A model generated the notes under the pieces. It was given only the letters and a program-made list of their open reading frames with translations. It searched no databases and was not told the origin of the DNA. This document shows, piece after piece, positions 1 through 8,555 of a stretch of 64,000 bases of DNA (position 1 is its first letter; each line of letters opens with the position of its first letter). Made by a program: the position numbers and the translations under genes. The DNA is taken from NCBI RefSeq assembly GCF_001741865.1, contig NZ_CP017147.1, forward strand, positions 4,951,001-5,015,000, read 5' to 3'. Source of the stretch: Bosea vaviloviae (GTDB lineage: Bacteria > Pseudomonadota > Alphaproteobacteria > Rhizobiales > Beijerinckiaceae).

Positions 1-1261
1 GCCAGTCGAGATAGCGTGGCGGACGAACCTCCAGGATCTCGCGGGCCGTCACCTCCTCACATTGGCAGACATGGAACTCCGCTTTGGCTTCGATGACGCT
101 GGCGCGCACCCAGGCGAGACGATAGGCGCCGATGTCATGGCTCGCGGCGTCGGGCGCGACGGCGTCGGGTACGGCCCGGCCGTCGTCGAGCCCGAGCTCC
201 CGGACGATGGCCGCGACCGCGCGCCGGCCCTCGGCCTCCGCGATCCCACGATTCATCGACTTCGACGGCCAGATGCCGGCGCCGTCACCGACCGCGAAGA
301 CCTGACGAAGGCTGGTGCGCTGATCGGCATCGACGAGCGGGACATAGCCGCCGCGTTGCGCCTGGAACGCGACCTTGCAACCGAGCGCGTCGATGAGATC
401 GACGACCGGCGTCGCCCCGACCGCAAGCACGATGCCGTCGCAGGCGAGCTCGCGTTCCATGCCGGTGGCGCGGCCGGCCGCATCGACCGCGCTGACGAGC
501 GCCGCCTCGACACTCTCGCGGCCCAGCGCCTCGCGCACGACATGGCCGGTCAAGATTTCGGTGCCGCCCGCGCGCAGCCCGTCAACCAGATCGGGCGAGG
601 CCAGCGGCTCGGCCGCCTGCTCGACGATGGCGGCGATCTCGGCACCGGCCCGGCGCAGCGCATCCGCCGCGATCAGCGCCTCGGTGGACGAGCCCAGAAC
701 CACGATCCGGCGCGGCGCCAGCGCGCCGTAGCGCGATGCCAATGCGGCGGCGGCGGTTGCCCCCATCACGCCGGGCTTCTCCCAGCCGGGGAAGCCGAGC
801 CCCATGTCGCGGCGCCCGGCGGCGACCACGACATGGTCGGCCTGGAGCAGCCAGGAGCGGTCCTCGTCGTTCAGCCCGGCAACCAGGCCCGGCAGCCAGC
901 TCACCGACGGACCATTGGCGTAGAGCCCCCAGCAGACCGTGCCGAGACGGAGATCAACGCCGGCCTCGAAGGCGATCTCGATTTGCGGCTCGGAGGCGAT
1001 GAAGGCCTCCAGCATGGCGTTGCGATTGCGCGCGAGCCCCGACATCCCCTGCCCGTAATGCAGCGGTACCTCGTCGCCCATGGTCTTGAAGGAAACCGGG
1101 TTCTCGTCGATGAGCACGACCGAAAGACCCTGCCCGGCCGCCTCGATGGCGGCGGCAAGCCCGGCGGGACCGGCGCCGATCACCAGAAGCTGCGTGCGCT
1201 CCTCGATCTGCAAGGCCTTGCCGGCGACTGATTTCGGATCGGGCGGAATGGTCGGGGCCAT
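1..1261 (-). CDS. FAD-dependent oxidoreductase with [2Fe-2S] motif, opine/hydroxyproline oxidase alpha-like (3' end outside window)
   Basis: The reading frame runs from ATG at 1261 off the left edge (about 420 codons seen). Near the start is a dinucleotide-binding motif, VIGAGPAGLAAA, about residues 24-35. A second pyridine-nucleotide-type stretch (IVVLGSST) lies midway, and GDGAG follows. The last visible residues contain C-x-C-E-E-V and then PPRYLDW, the start of the BFD-like iron-sulfur segment of the OoxA/HcnB/HypO family. Those proteins oxidise opines, glycine or D-hydroxyproline together with a small beta subunit, which would lie outside the window. The adjacent amino-acid ABC importer on the same strand supports oxidation of an imported amino acid or opine. 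The substrate is not determined. Confidence 0.85.
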   Translation of the reverse strand, partial: MAPTIPPDPKSVAGKALQIEERTQLLVIGAGPAGLAAAIEAAGQGLSVVLIDENPVSFKTMGDEVPLHYGQGMSGLARNRNAMLEAFIASEPQIEIAFEAGVDLRLGTVCWGLYANGPSVSWLPGLVAGLNDEDRSWLLQADHVVVAAGRRDMGLGFPGWEKPGVMGATAAAALASRYGALAPRRIVVLGSSTEALIAADALRRAGAEIAAIVEQAAEPLASPDLVDGLRAGGTEILTGHVVREALGRESVEAALVSAVDAAGRATGMERELACDGIVLAVGATPVVDLIDALGCKVAFQAQRGGYVPLVDADQRTSLRQVFAVGDGAGIWPSKSMNRGIAEAEGRRAVAAIVRELGLDDGRAVPDAVAPDAASHDIGAYRLAWVRASVIEAKAEFHVCQCEEVTAREILEVRPPRYLDW

Positions 1262-1399
1262 GTGCGTCTTGTTTCCAGGATCGGCGCGTTTCGCTTCCAG
1301 AATGCCGACATTGTTTCCCGGTCGCCCCGTGTCAGCCGGTCGATTTGCGACAATGCGCGCGCCGAATGCGACACGGCGCGGCTCGTCAGGGCGCCTGGG

Positions 1400-2152
1400 T
1401 CAGAGCACCTTGTCGAGGAAGGCTTTCGTGCGTTCTTCCCGGGGGGCGCCGAACAGCCCGGCCGGCGGCCCATGCTCGACGATCAGCCCGCCATCGGTGA
1501 AATAGACATGGTCGGCGACCTCGCGGGCGAAGCCCATCTCATGGGTGACGAGAATGCAGGTCATGCCTTCGGCGGCGAGATCCTGGATCGTCACCAGAAC
1601 CTCCTTCTTCGTCTCGGGGTCGAGCGCGGCGGTGACCTCGTCGAACAGCATGACCTTGGGGTTCATCGCCAGCGAGCGCGCGATGGCGACGCGCTGTTGC
1701 TGGCCGCCCGACAATTCACCGGGATAGCTCGCGAGCTTGTCGGACAGGCCGACCTTGGCGAGCAGCTTGCGCGCCCTCTCCTCGACCGCGACCTTGTCCT
1801 GCCTGAGCACATGGATCGGCGCCATCATCACGTTCTGCAGCGCGGTCTTGTGCGGAAACAGATTGTACTGCTGGAAGACGATGCCGACATCGCGGCGCAA
1901 GCCGAGCTTGTCGAGCGCGGGATCGTTGACCTCGCGGCCGGCCACCGTGATCGAGCCCTTGCTGATCGGCACGAGCCCGTTGATGCAGCGCAGCAGCGTC
2001 GACTTGCCCGAACCCGAGGGGCCGATGATGCAGACGGTTTCGCCGCGTCGCACCGTCAGGCCGACATCCTTCAGCACGGCAAAGGCACCGAAGGACTTCT
2101 CCACGCCCGCGACCACGACGACGGGTTCGCCCAGTTGATGCCGGCTTGCCAT
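1400..2152 (-). CDS. Polar amino-acid ABC transporter ATP-binding protein
   Basis: A 250-residue ATPase of the GlnQ/HisP family that powers import of an amino acid or amino-acid-like solute. It has Walker [10 protein letters not shown] (44-52), a Q-loop (VFQQYN, about 92-97), the signature LSGGQQQR (147-154) and Walker B VMLFDE (167-172). The switch His follows in VTHEMGFA. Length is normal for the family. It starts six bases after the stop of the downstream-listed permease gene, so the set is co-transcribed in the order binding protein, permease, permease, ATPase, oxidoreductase. The specific substrate cannot be read from the sequence. Confidence 0.95.
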   Translation of the reverse strand: MASRHQLGEPVVVVAGVEKSFGAFAVLKDVGLTVRRGETVCIIGPSGSGKSTLLRCINGLVPISKGSITVAGREVNDPALDKLGLRRDVGIVFQQYNLFPHKTALQNVMMAPIHVLRQDKVAVEERARKLLAKVGLSDKLASYPGELSGGQQQRVAIARSLAMNPKVMLFDEVTAALDPETKKEVLVTIQDLAAEGMTCILVTHEMGFAREVADHVYFTDGGLIVEHGPPAGLFGAPREERTKAFLDKVL

Positions 2153-2158
2153 ATCCCT

Positions 2159-3013
2159 CTAAGCCTTCACGTTGAAGCGTCGCTCCAGGGCCAGCGTCGC
2201 CCGCGCGATCGGATAGCAATAGGCGAAGAACATCAGGAGCAGCAGCAGGTACATCGGGATCATCAGCTCCGGCCGGCTCTCTGCCACGAGCGCCGCGCGG
2301 GTGATGGTCAGCCCGTCCTGGATGCCGACGACGGAGATCAGCGTCGTCGCCATGGTGAGGATGGCATAGAGGTTCATCCAGGGCGGGATCATGCGCTTGA
2401 ACGCCTGCGGCAGGATGATCATCCACATCGTCTGGCGCCGGGTGAAGGCCAGCGCCTCCGCCGATTCCCATTGGCCCGAGGGAATCGAGCGGATGCCGCC
2501 GCGCACGATCTCCGAGACATTGGCCGCGACCGGCAGCGCCAGCCCGATGATCGCCTTGACCCAGGCCGGGAAGGCGATGGTCAGGCCGAAGATCCTGAAC
2601 TCGAAGGGCAGCAGGAACATCGCGTAGAACAGCAGCACGAGCCAGGGCGCGTTGCGGAAGAACTGGGTCACCGCCCAGGCGCTCTTGCGCAGCGGCGCAA
2701 CGAGCGAGACCTGCGCGACGCCGGCCAGCACGCCGACGACCGTGCCGAGCGCCATCGAGAGGAAGCTGATCAGGATGTTGAACAGGAAACCCTGGAAAAT
2801 CAGCGGCGCCCAGCGCAGCAGCACGGTGACCGCGCTCTCACCCGCCGGGCGCGCCGTCACCTGCGCCAAGGCGAGCGACGCGCCAAACAGGATGGCGAAG
2901 GCGGCAAGCGTACCCCCGCCAAGCAGCACCGGCGTCGCCAGGCCCGACGGCGCGCTCGGGGCCGGCGCGCGATAAGGCAGGAGCACGGGAAGGTCTGTCC
3001 CCACCAGCCTCAT
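2159..3013 (-). CDS. Amino-acid ABC transporter permease (second subunit)
   Basis: A 284-residue inner-membrane permease of the HisM/GlnP class. I start it at ATG 3013, whose first bases overlap the stop of the upstream permease (ATGA overlap), although the frame is open further upstream. The N-terminus has a hydrophobic helix (about 22-45) and the core carries the family loop EIVRGGIRSIPSGQWESAEALAF, shown here only in part as EIVRGGIRSIPSGQ. Several membrane helices follow. It should pair with the permease at 3010-3750 to form the heterodimeric channel of the importer. Confidence 0.93.
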   Translation of the reverse strand: MRLVGTDLPVLLPYRAPAPSAPSGLATPVLLGGGTLAAFAILFGASLALAQVTARPAGESAVTVLLRWAPLIFQGFLFNILISFLSMALGTVVGVLAGVAQVSLVAPLRKSAWAVTQFFRNAPWLVLLFYAMFLLPFEFRIFGLTIAFPAWVKAIIGLALPVAANVSEIVRGGIRSIPSGQWESAEALAFTRRQTMWMIILPQAFKRMIPPWMNLYAILTMATTLISVVGIQDGLTITRAALVAESRPELMIPMYLLLLLMFFAYCYPIARATLALERRFNVKA

Positions 3014-3750
3014 GTCGTGTAGCCGGGAATGCGCATCGCCTTCTCCCAGCGCCCCATCACCAGGACGAGCACGCCGACGAGCAGCACATAGGTCACCAGC
3101 AGCACATTCATCATCTCGCGAACGTTGAAGCTCTCCGACCAGATCTGCGAGGCCGCATAGAGCAGCTCCGGCACGCCGATGGCGTAGGCCAGCGTCGTCG
3201 TCTTGACGAGGTTGACCAGATTGTTGTTCAGCGCCGGCAGGCAAATCCGGAAGGCCAGCGGCAGGACGACGTGGATGTAGAGCTGCAGACGGGTGTAGCC
3301 GAGCGATTCCGCGGCCTCGACCGTGGTCGCGGGCACCGCCTCGATGCCGGCCCGGAAGATCTCGACATTGAAGGCGCCCGCGAACAGCGAGAACGCGATG
3401 ATCGCCCAGCCCGTGCCGGAGACCGGCGGCGACAGTCCGCCGAAACCGTCCGACACCCGCGGCAGCAGCCCGCCAACGGCGAAATAGAAGAAGGAGAGCT
3501 GCACCAGCGGCGGCGTGTTGCGGAAGAACTGGACATAGCCGCGCACGACGAGCCGGCCGAGGCGCGACCCGCCACCGGCGACCCAGACGCCGGCGAGGCC
3601 CAGCGCCAGCGAGGCGAGGATCGAGACGACGCAGATATAGCTCGTCGTCCACAGCCCGGTCAGGAAGCGGGAGGCGTCGAACGCGTCGTAGAAGACCGAG
3701 AAGTTCAGCCCCTGCGTCTCGTTCAGGCGCTCGAAGAAGGCGGCGATCAT
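3010..3750 (-). CDS. Amino-acid ABC transporter permease (first subunit)
   Basis: A 246-residue permease of the same family, starting at ATG 3750 (the frame is open upstream but that part is a dispersed repeat). Hydrophobic helices alternate with the cytoplasmic EAA loop: EIFRAGIEAVP followed by TVEAAESLGY, which contacts the ATPase. It overlaps the next permease by four bases, implying translational coupling. A long repeat-bearing gap (3751-3973) separates it from the binding-protein gene, which may allow different expression of binding protein and membrane components. Confidence 0.93.
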   Translation of the reverse strand: MIAAFFERLNETQGLNFSVFYDAFDASRFLTGLWTTSYICVVSILASLALGLAGVWVAGGGSRLGRLVVRGYVQFFRNTPPLVQLSFFYFAVGGLLPRVSDGFGGLSPPVSGTGWAIIAFSLFAGAFNVEIFRAGIEAVPATTVEAAESLGYTRLQLYIHVVLPLAFRICLPALNNNLVNLVKTTTLAYAIGVPELLYAASQIWSESFNVREMMNVLLVTYVLLVGVLVLVMGRWEKAMRIPGYTT

Positions 3751-3781
3751 GGATCGAAGCTCGCCGTTGCGGCCCCCCGCC

Positions 3782-3945
3782 GCGTCATCCCGGACGCAGC
3801 CCTCGGGTCCGGCCTTCGGCCGGCCCAAGGATCATCGGCCCAAGCATGATCGGCGCGAGGACAGGCTCCGCGCAGCTCCGGGACCCATCGTAGCGCGCAG
3901 CGCTCGATGATGGCTCCCGGGACAAGCCCGGGATGACGTCGCGTT
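3782..3945. repeat. Dispersed intergenic inverted repeat (GCGTCATCCCGG type)
   Basis: The outer arms GCGTCATCCCGG and CCGGGATGACGTCGC are inverted, and shorter GC-rich palindromes such as GGCCTTCGGCC lie inside. It sits between the binding-protein gene and the first permease gene of one operon, where a hairpin could stabilise the upstream mRNA segment. It is not coding. Confidence 0.7.
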
Positions 3946-3973
3946 TGTGGCATCGGCAGAGCCCGGCGAGAGG

Positions 3974-4807
3974 TCAGGAGGCCGCCTTCAGCTTCTTGTT
4001 GGTCTCGATCAGGTAAGGGCTCTGCTTGATGCCCCATTTTGTCTCGAGCTCGAGCAGCTTGCCGCTCTTGTGCCAATCGATCGACATCTCCTTGACGAGC
4101 GTGCCGAAGGGGCCGGTCATGTCCTCCAGCCGGATGCCGATGGCCCAGAGCTGCGGGTCTTCCGAGACCAGCGGCATCTCGTAGCCGGCCCACTTCGCGT
4201 CGCCGCCCGAGAGCGTGGAGACGATCAGCGTGTCGTCGAAGAGGAAGGCGGCGCAGTTGTTGCCCTGCAGCGCATTCAGCGCATCGGGCACTGAGGGGAA
4301 CACCACCAGCTCGGGGGCATACATCTGGGTGACGCGACGGTTGTAATAGGCGCCCTGCACGGCGCAGACCTTGCGGCCCTTGAGGTCGGTCCAGCTCTTG
4401 AGACCGACGCTCTTGGGAGCCAGCACATTGGTGGCGCCGGCATAGTAGTTCGGCTCGACCATGCCGATGATCTTGCGACGATCGGCCGTGTCGCCCATCG
4501 TGGCGATGACCATGTCGATCCGGCCCTGCTTCAGGAACTCCATGCGGTTGGCCGCGATGACCGGCAGCATCTCGAGCTTGACGCCGATCTTGTCGGCAAC
4601 GGCCTGGGCGAGATCGATCTCGAGCCCGACGATCTTGCCCGACGGCTCGAGGAAGCCCCACGGCTTGTAGTCGTTCTTGACGCCGACGGAGAGGACGCCC
4701 TTCTCCTTGATCTTGGCCAGTGAATCCTGGGCAAAAGCCGGCAGGGCGGCAAGGGATGCCGCAACTGTCGCGGCGCAGGTGAGCGCAAGAATGGCAAGAC
4801 GTTTCAT
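3974..4807 (-). CDS. Amino-acid ABC transporter substrate-binding protein
   Basis: A 277-residue periplasmic binding protein (SBP_bac_3 family). It starts with a clear signal peptide: a Lys/Arg start, a hydrophobic core, and cleavage near AFA-QD (about residue 26). The mature part opens with the family pattern KIKEKGVLSVGVKNDY and then the ligand-site pattern G-L-E-I-D-L-A (about 62-68). It captures an amino-acid-like ligand for the permeases and ATPase encoded just downstream on the same strand. It is the first gene of the operon, and its promoter should lie in 4808-5000. The ligand cannot be assigned. Confidence 0.93.
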   Translation of the reverse strand: MKRLAILALTCAATVAASLAALPAFAQDSLAKIKEKGVLSVGVKNDYKPWGFLEPSGKIVGLEIDLAQAVADKIGVKLEMLPVIAANRMEFLKQGRIDMVIATMGDTADRRKIIGMVEPNYYAGATNVLAPKSVGLKSWTDLKGRKVCAVQGAYYNRRVTQMYAPELVVFPSVPDALNALQGNNCAAFLFDDTLIVSTLSGGDAKWAGYEMPLVSEDPQLWAIGIRLEDMTGPFGTLVKEMSIDWHKSGKLLELETKWGIKQSPYLIETNKKLKAAS

Positions 4808-5438
4808 GGCTTGGGGTCCCTATGTTCCGGGCCCTAGAGTTTAGATGCGAACACTCAACGATGCGTCTCGATGCGACAGGTTATGTTCCAAAAGCGACAA
4901 ACGGCAGCGCGGGCACCGGTTTTGACGATACCTGCCGGAGCGCACAGGCGCACCGGGACCGGAACGCCCTCATGCGCCCCACGAAACACCGGGACCCGAT
5001 GATGATCGCTGAGCGGAGTGAGCCGATCGCCGGACAGGTGATCGTCTGCGACAGTATGATCGTCTGCGACAGCGGCGCGCTTTGCACGCCGGACCTGACC
5101 AAGCCGCCCTGTCGCCGCACTTGACGGCCGATACTCCCGCTCGATCGAGGTCTTGCCGCTCGATAAACGACCGCCGGGTCGCGGCGGCTGATGCGAGGTT
5201 CAGCTGGACGCGATTGCCTCGTTCGCGCACGAGCCGGGACAGCCCAGGCCACCGCATCCGTGCCCTGCGCTCACGGCGAAGATCGTCGGCGGCAAGGCGT
5301 CCGGCAGGGTCCGTCCAGCGGAATGCGCCCCATCCGGCAGAGGCAGGGTCGCGACGTAAGGACGACATTGCATTCATCGCCTCCGAAAATGGCCGCGCCG
5401 AAGCGGCCGAAGACGGGGTGAAACGTGGCGGCGCATCG
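4808..5438. other. 630-base non-coding stretch with a short direct repeat
   Basis: No frame here looks protein-like on either strand. It must hold the promoter of the binding-protein operon (minus strand). A 16-base unit, TGATCGTCTGCGACAG, occurs twice, at 5039-5054 and 5057-5072, an 18-base period that could be a tandem regulator site. I see nothing else recognisable. Confidence 0.5.
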
Positions 5439-5807
5439 TCACCCGACGATGACGTATATCTTTCGGACAGTCTCGATCGTCTTCCAGACGCCGACATAGC
5501 CCGGCTTCATCACCAGGCTGTCGCCGGCGCGGAAGATGCGCGGCGGCTGGCCTTCCTCAATCAGCTCCACCACGCCGGAGAGGATGTAGCAGAACTCCAT
5601 GGTCTCGCCCTTGATCGAGTGGGTCTCGCCGGGAGTGGCTTCCCAGACGCCCGTTCGTACCGGGTCCTTGCGCGACTCGTCCTGGGCCCAGGTCTTGAAC
5701 GAGGGGTCGCCGGAGATGAGACGGTCTGCGGCCGCTTTGGAATGCTTGGGCTCGCTGGCCGGATTGAGGTCGAGCTTGACGAGGAGGGAGGTGGCGAGGA
5801 GGGACAT
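5439..5807 (-). CDS. Cupin domain protein (DUF861/COG3450 type)
   Basis: A 122-residue single-domain cupin. I start at ATG 5807 because AAAAGG lies eight bases upstream and the family-like sequence begins there. The core shows the two cupin motifs: GETHSIKGETMEFCYILSG (around 57-75) and then a beta strand with FRAGDSLVMKPGYVGVW (around 91-107). Members of this family resemble (S)-ureidoglycine aminohydrolase and EutQ-type cupins, but most are uncharacterised. It stands next to a DauR-like regulator and amino-acid catabolic genes, so a role with an amino-acid derivative is possible. The biochemical function is unknown. Confidence 0.8.
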   Translation of the reverse strand: MSLLATSLLVKLDLNPASEPKHSKAAADRLISGDPSFKTWAQDESRKDPVRTGVWEATPGETHSIKGETMEFCYILSGVVELIEEGQPPRIFRAGDSLVMKPGYVGVWKTIETVRKIYVIVG

Positions 5808-5986
5808 GGGACAGCCTTTTCGGTCGGGTTTGGAAAGGTTCAGAAAGCCATGGCTGCGATCGGCGAGGCCGATCGACGGCCGACAGCTGGAGATGATCTC
5901 CGCAGGATCGGGGCCCGACGTTTCCCGCGCAAATTCGCACAAGGCCATTGGATCCCGGCGCAGGCAGGGTCGCGGCCATCGATGGA

Positions 5987-6640
5987 TTAGAGGCCGCCCT
6001 CCCCCGAGGCTCTGCCGACCTCGCGCGAGTCGGTATAGACGGTCGATCGCGAGACGCCGAGATAAGCTCCGACCGTATCGGTCGCATGACGAACATCCAT
6101 GAAACCGGCCTCTTTGAGCTCCTTCAGAAGAGCCTTGCGCTCAGCGGCCCGCAGGGAGCGCGGGGTCTTCGATTTGCGAGCGGCGAACTGGTCGATCGCG
6201 GCGCGAAGGGCATCCGCATTGGTTCGATTCAGCGTTTCGAGCGGAGGCTGGCGCGCATCGACTTTCGTGAATTCCGCCATGGCGCTTTGCACGCTGTTGA
6301 AGAGCGTGAGGTCCAGGTTGAGGCAAAGGGCGGCGACGTATCTACCTTGAGAGTCCTTGATCCCGATCGAGGTGCTTTTCGCGCGCCGCCCATCGCTGAA
6401 TGAGTTCGAATAGTTGGCGATAACCTGCGGGAAAGCGGGATCGGCGATGCGAGCCAGGCCGAGCTCGGTCGCGGGCTCTCCAATCTCCCGGTCGGACAGA
6501 TTGTTGTGTATGGCCAGGATCGCATGCTGCGGATCTCTGAGGTCATGCAGCACGACCTCGCAGAACGGCGCGAATGTCGCAGCCAACCCTTGGGCGATCT
6601 GCTCGAGTTGCTCGAAGAAGATCGTATCGTCTTTCTTCAT
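5987..6640 (-). CDS. PAS/HTH transcriptional regulator, YheO/DauR family
   Basis: A 217-residue regulator. Start ATG 6640 has GGAG and AAGGA just upstream, and the family N-terminus begins there. Residues about 1-120 form a YheO-type PAS-like domain (CEVVLHDL, then SIGIKDSQGRYVAALCLNLD). The C-terminus, about 150-210, is an HTH_22 domain with the helix pair TVGAYLGVSRSTVY. DauR of Pseudomonas, from the same family, controls D-arginine catabolism together with an FAD dehydrogenase and an ornithine-cyclodeaminase-like enzyme. Both enzyme types are encoded next to this gene, so local control of the 7.1-13.6 kb genes is a reasonable inference. Confidence 0.85.
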   Translation of the reverse strand: MKKDDTIFFEQLEQIAQGLAATFAPFCEVVLHDLRDPQHAILAIHNNLSDREIGEPATELGLARIADPAFPQVIANYSNSFSDGRRAKSTSIGIKDSQGRYVAALCLNLDLTLFNSVQSAMAEFTKVDARQPPLETLNRTNADALRAAIDQFAARKSKTPRSLRAAERKALLKELKEAGFMDVRHATDTVGAYLGVSRSTVYTDSREVGRASGEGGL

Positions 6641-6978
6641 CGTCCTTCGCTCCAAGCGTGCGGTCACGCAGTCGTTGCGCCGGCGTGGCGCGCCCTGGCC
6701 GACAATCAGGTCGAGTTCCACGCTGGGCGCCTTGAGGGCGGTCGCGCCCCTCATGTCGCGATCGCTATGTGCACCGAACCCGCCAGCGGCTCAATGAACT
6801 CCCCGCATTTTCTGCAAAAACGACAGCGTCGCAATGCGTTATTCGGCATTCTACAAATTTTGTCAATTTCTGAATAAAATGTCTAGTTTCTGGCAATGAA
6901 CGAATATACGTTGACCTCGCTGAGGCGGGCGACGTCCCGCCGGCAAGCAAGAGGTGATGGCGGCGAAGGAGATCGATT
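6641..6978. other. Intergenic control region between DauR-like regulator and oxidoreductase
   Basis: About 340 bases without a convincing gene. The part at 6810-6900 is unusually AT-rich for this genome. It contains AAAATGTCTAGTTTCTGG (6876-6893), which resembles two sites at 9750-9785 upstream of the GNAT gene. It should contain the promoters for the flanking divergent genes. Confidence 0.5.
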
Positions 6979-7125
6979 GAGATGGGTTTTGCCCGCGACG
7001 TCGCCGATCGGGTCCTGTTCCTGTATCGCGGCCTCCTGGTCGAGGAGGGAACGCCCAAGGACGTTCTTTCACGACCGCAGAATGCACGGACGCAGGACTT
7101 CCTGCGTCGCATCCTTCCCTCCTGA
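6979..7125 (+). pseudogene. C-terminal stump of an amino-acid ABC transporter ATPase
   Basis: Forty-nine codons in one frame end at TGA 7125 and read EMGFARDVADRVLFLYRG, then LLVEEG and P-x-x-V-L-S-x-P, finishing with TQDFLRRIL. This is the end of a GlnQ/HisP-type ATPase: the intact ATPase at 1400-2152 has [12 protein letters not shown] at the same place. Walker A, the signature and Walker B are all missing and the upstream codons are Arg-rich nonsense, so the gene has lost its first 80 percent. AAGGAG precedes the internal ATG at 6982 by ten bases, so a 47-residue peptide might still be made. It marks a deletion or recombination just before the oxidoreductase gene. Confidence 0.8.
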
Positions 7126-7136
7126 GGTTTTCGAAG

Positions 7137-8450
7137 ATGGCTCGTCTGACTGGTTCGTTCTTCGCCGCCGACGCTGTCGACACTCCTTACTGGTGGGAAG
7201 CCGCCAAGCCGGAGCCGGTGGCGGAGGGCGATATTCCGGCGCAGGTGGAGGTCGCCGTCATCGGCGGCGGCTTCACCGGCCTGAACGCGGCACTGACCCT
7301 GGCGAAGGCAGGCAAGCAGGTGGCGGTCTTCGAGGCGGAAGCCCCCGGCTGGGGCGCCTCCTCCCGCAATGGCGGCCTGCTCGGGCCAGGCTGGGCTTTT
7401 TTCGACAGCGGGATGGCGCATGGGCCGCAGACAGCGCGCGCCATCGTCGAGGAAAGCTTCCGGTCGCTGCAGCACGTCAAGGACGTCGTCGCCAGGGAAC
7501 AGATCGACTGCGACCTGAAGGTCGTCGGGTATTTTCGCGGGGCGATGACGCCGCGGATCTATGACGGGCTCGGGCGATACATCGACAGGATCAAGGCCGT
7601 CATGCCCTGCGACGCCTATATGGTTGCGCGCGCCGAGCAGCATGGCGAGGTCGGGACCGATCTCTATCACGGCGGCATCGCAATGCCCGGATATTGCGGA
7701 ATCCATCCCGCCCGCTATGTGCAGGGCCTGGCGCAGGCGGCGGAGCGTGCCGGCGCGGCGGTCTTCAGCCATGCCCGGGTTTCGGATCTGGCTGCGCAGT
7801 CCGGTGGGTTCGGCTTCACCGTGCGTGGCCGCAAGGTGGTCGCGAAGCAGGTGCTGATCGCCACCAACGGCTATACCGGCGCGCTGTCCACTTACCTTCA
7901 GCGCCGGATCATCCCGGTCGCGAGCGGCATCATCGCCACAGAGGCGCTTCCTGCCGATGTCATGGACCGGCTCATGCCCAAGCGCCGCATGCTGGCCGGC
8001 AGCCAGCGTGTCGTCACCTATTACCGCCCGTCCCCGGATGGAACGCGGATCATCTTCGGTGGTCGTGTGCTGAACACGAAGCCCGACGAGGCGGTCTCGC
8101 TCGCCAACGCGACCTATCTGCGCGGCTTGCTCCTGCGGGTCTTCCCGGAGCTCGAAACCAGGAAGATCAGCCATTACTGGCATGGCCAGCTGGGCTTCAC
8201 CTTCGACAAGTTTCCCCATGTCGGCGAGCATGAGGGGATGTTCTTCGCCTGCGGCTACAACGGCACGGGCGTGGCGCGCGCAAGCTGGCTCGGCCACAAG
8301 GTCGCCCAGCGAATGCTCGGCTCCGACGACGCGCATACGGAATATGCCAGCCTTCCTTTCCGCTCGCGCCCCTTCTATCGCGGCCGGCCGTGGTTCCTGC
8401 CCCTGGCGGTCGCTTTCTACGGCGTGCTCGACCGCTGGGATCAACGCTGA
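7137..8450 (+). CDS. FAD-dependent amine/D-amino-acid oxidoreductase (DAO family, PuuB-like)
   Basis: A 437-residue flavoenzyme of the DadA/PuuB group, which oxidises amines or amino acids to imines or keto acids. The N-terminal pattern TPYWWEAA is typical of gamma-glutamylputrescine-oxidase-like members. The FAD-binding motif VIGGGFTGLNAA spans about 41-52, and GWGASSRNGG follows near residue 75. The C-terminal FAD contact lies around HVGEHEGMFFACGYNGTGVA. It starts 12 bases after the end of the ABC ATPase stump, the arrangement expected for the last gene of a transporter-oxidase operon whose transporter part was lost. Substrate is unknown; the neighbours suggest an amino acid. Confidence 0.88.
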   Translation: MARLTGSFFAADAVDTPYWWEAAKPEPVAEGDIPAQVEVAVIGGGFTGLNAALTLAKAGKQVAVFEAEAPGWGASSRNGGLLGPGWAFFDSGMAHGPQTARAIVEESFRSLQHVKDVVAREQIDCDLKVVGYFRGAMTPRIYDGLGRYIDRIKAVMPCDAYMVARAEQHGEVGTDLYHGGIAMPGYCGIHPARYVQGLAQAAERAGAAVFSHARVSDLAAQSGGFGFTVRGRKVVAKQVLIATNGYTGALSTYLQRRIIPVASGIIATEALPADVMDRLMPKRRMLAGSQRVVTYYRPSPDGTRIIFGGRVLNTKPDEAVSLANATYLRGLLLRVFPELETRKISHYWHGQLGFTFDKFPHVGEHEGMFFACGYNGTGVARASWLGHKVAQRMLGSDDAHTEYASLPFRSRPFYRGRPWFLPLAVAFYGVLDRWDQR

Positions 8451-8490
8451 ACGGCCAATGGCGTCTTAGCGGCATTCGCCGCGGATTTGG

Positions 8491-8542
8491 CTGGCCTGCG
8501 CCGCAGGCCAGTCTCGATGCACGCGCCCTCGCCTGAGGGCGC
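8491..8542. terminator. Two adjacent hairpins between convergent genes
   Basis: The first stem is CTGGCCTGCG/CGCAGGCCAG (8491-8511). The second is GCGCCCTC/GAGGGCGC with a four-base loop (8523-8542). They lie between the convergent stops at 8450 and 8556, so a bidirectional terminator is likely, although neither has a clear T-run. Confidence 0.6.
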
Positions 8543-8555
8543 CAGCCTCGCCGGC

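Noticed and set aside
1262..3022. A 586-codon open frame on the plus strand opposite the ABC transporter genes
   Set aside because: Antisense to an ATPase with all motifs and a permease; the frame has no motif of its own.
4881..5252. Small gene in the gap upstream of the importer operon
   Set aside because: Both strands give Arg-rich, motif-free translations with no ribosome site.
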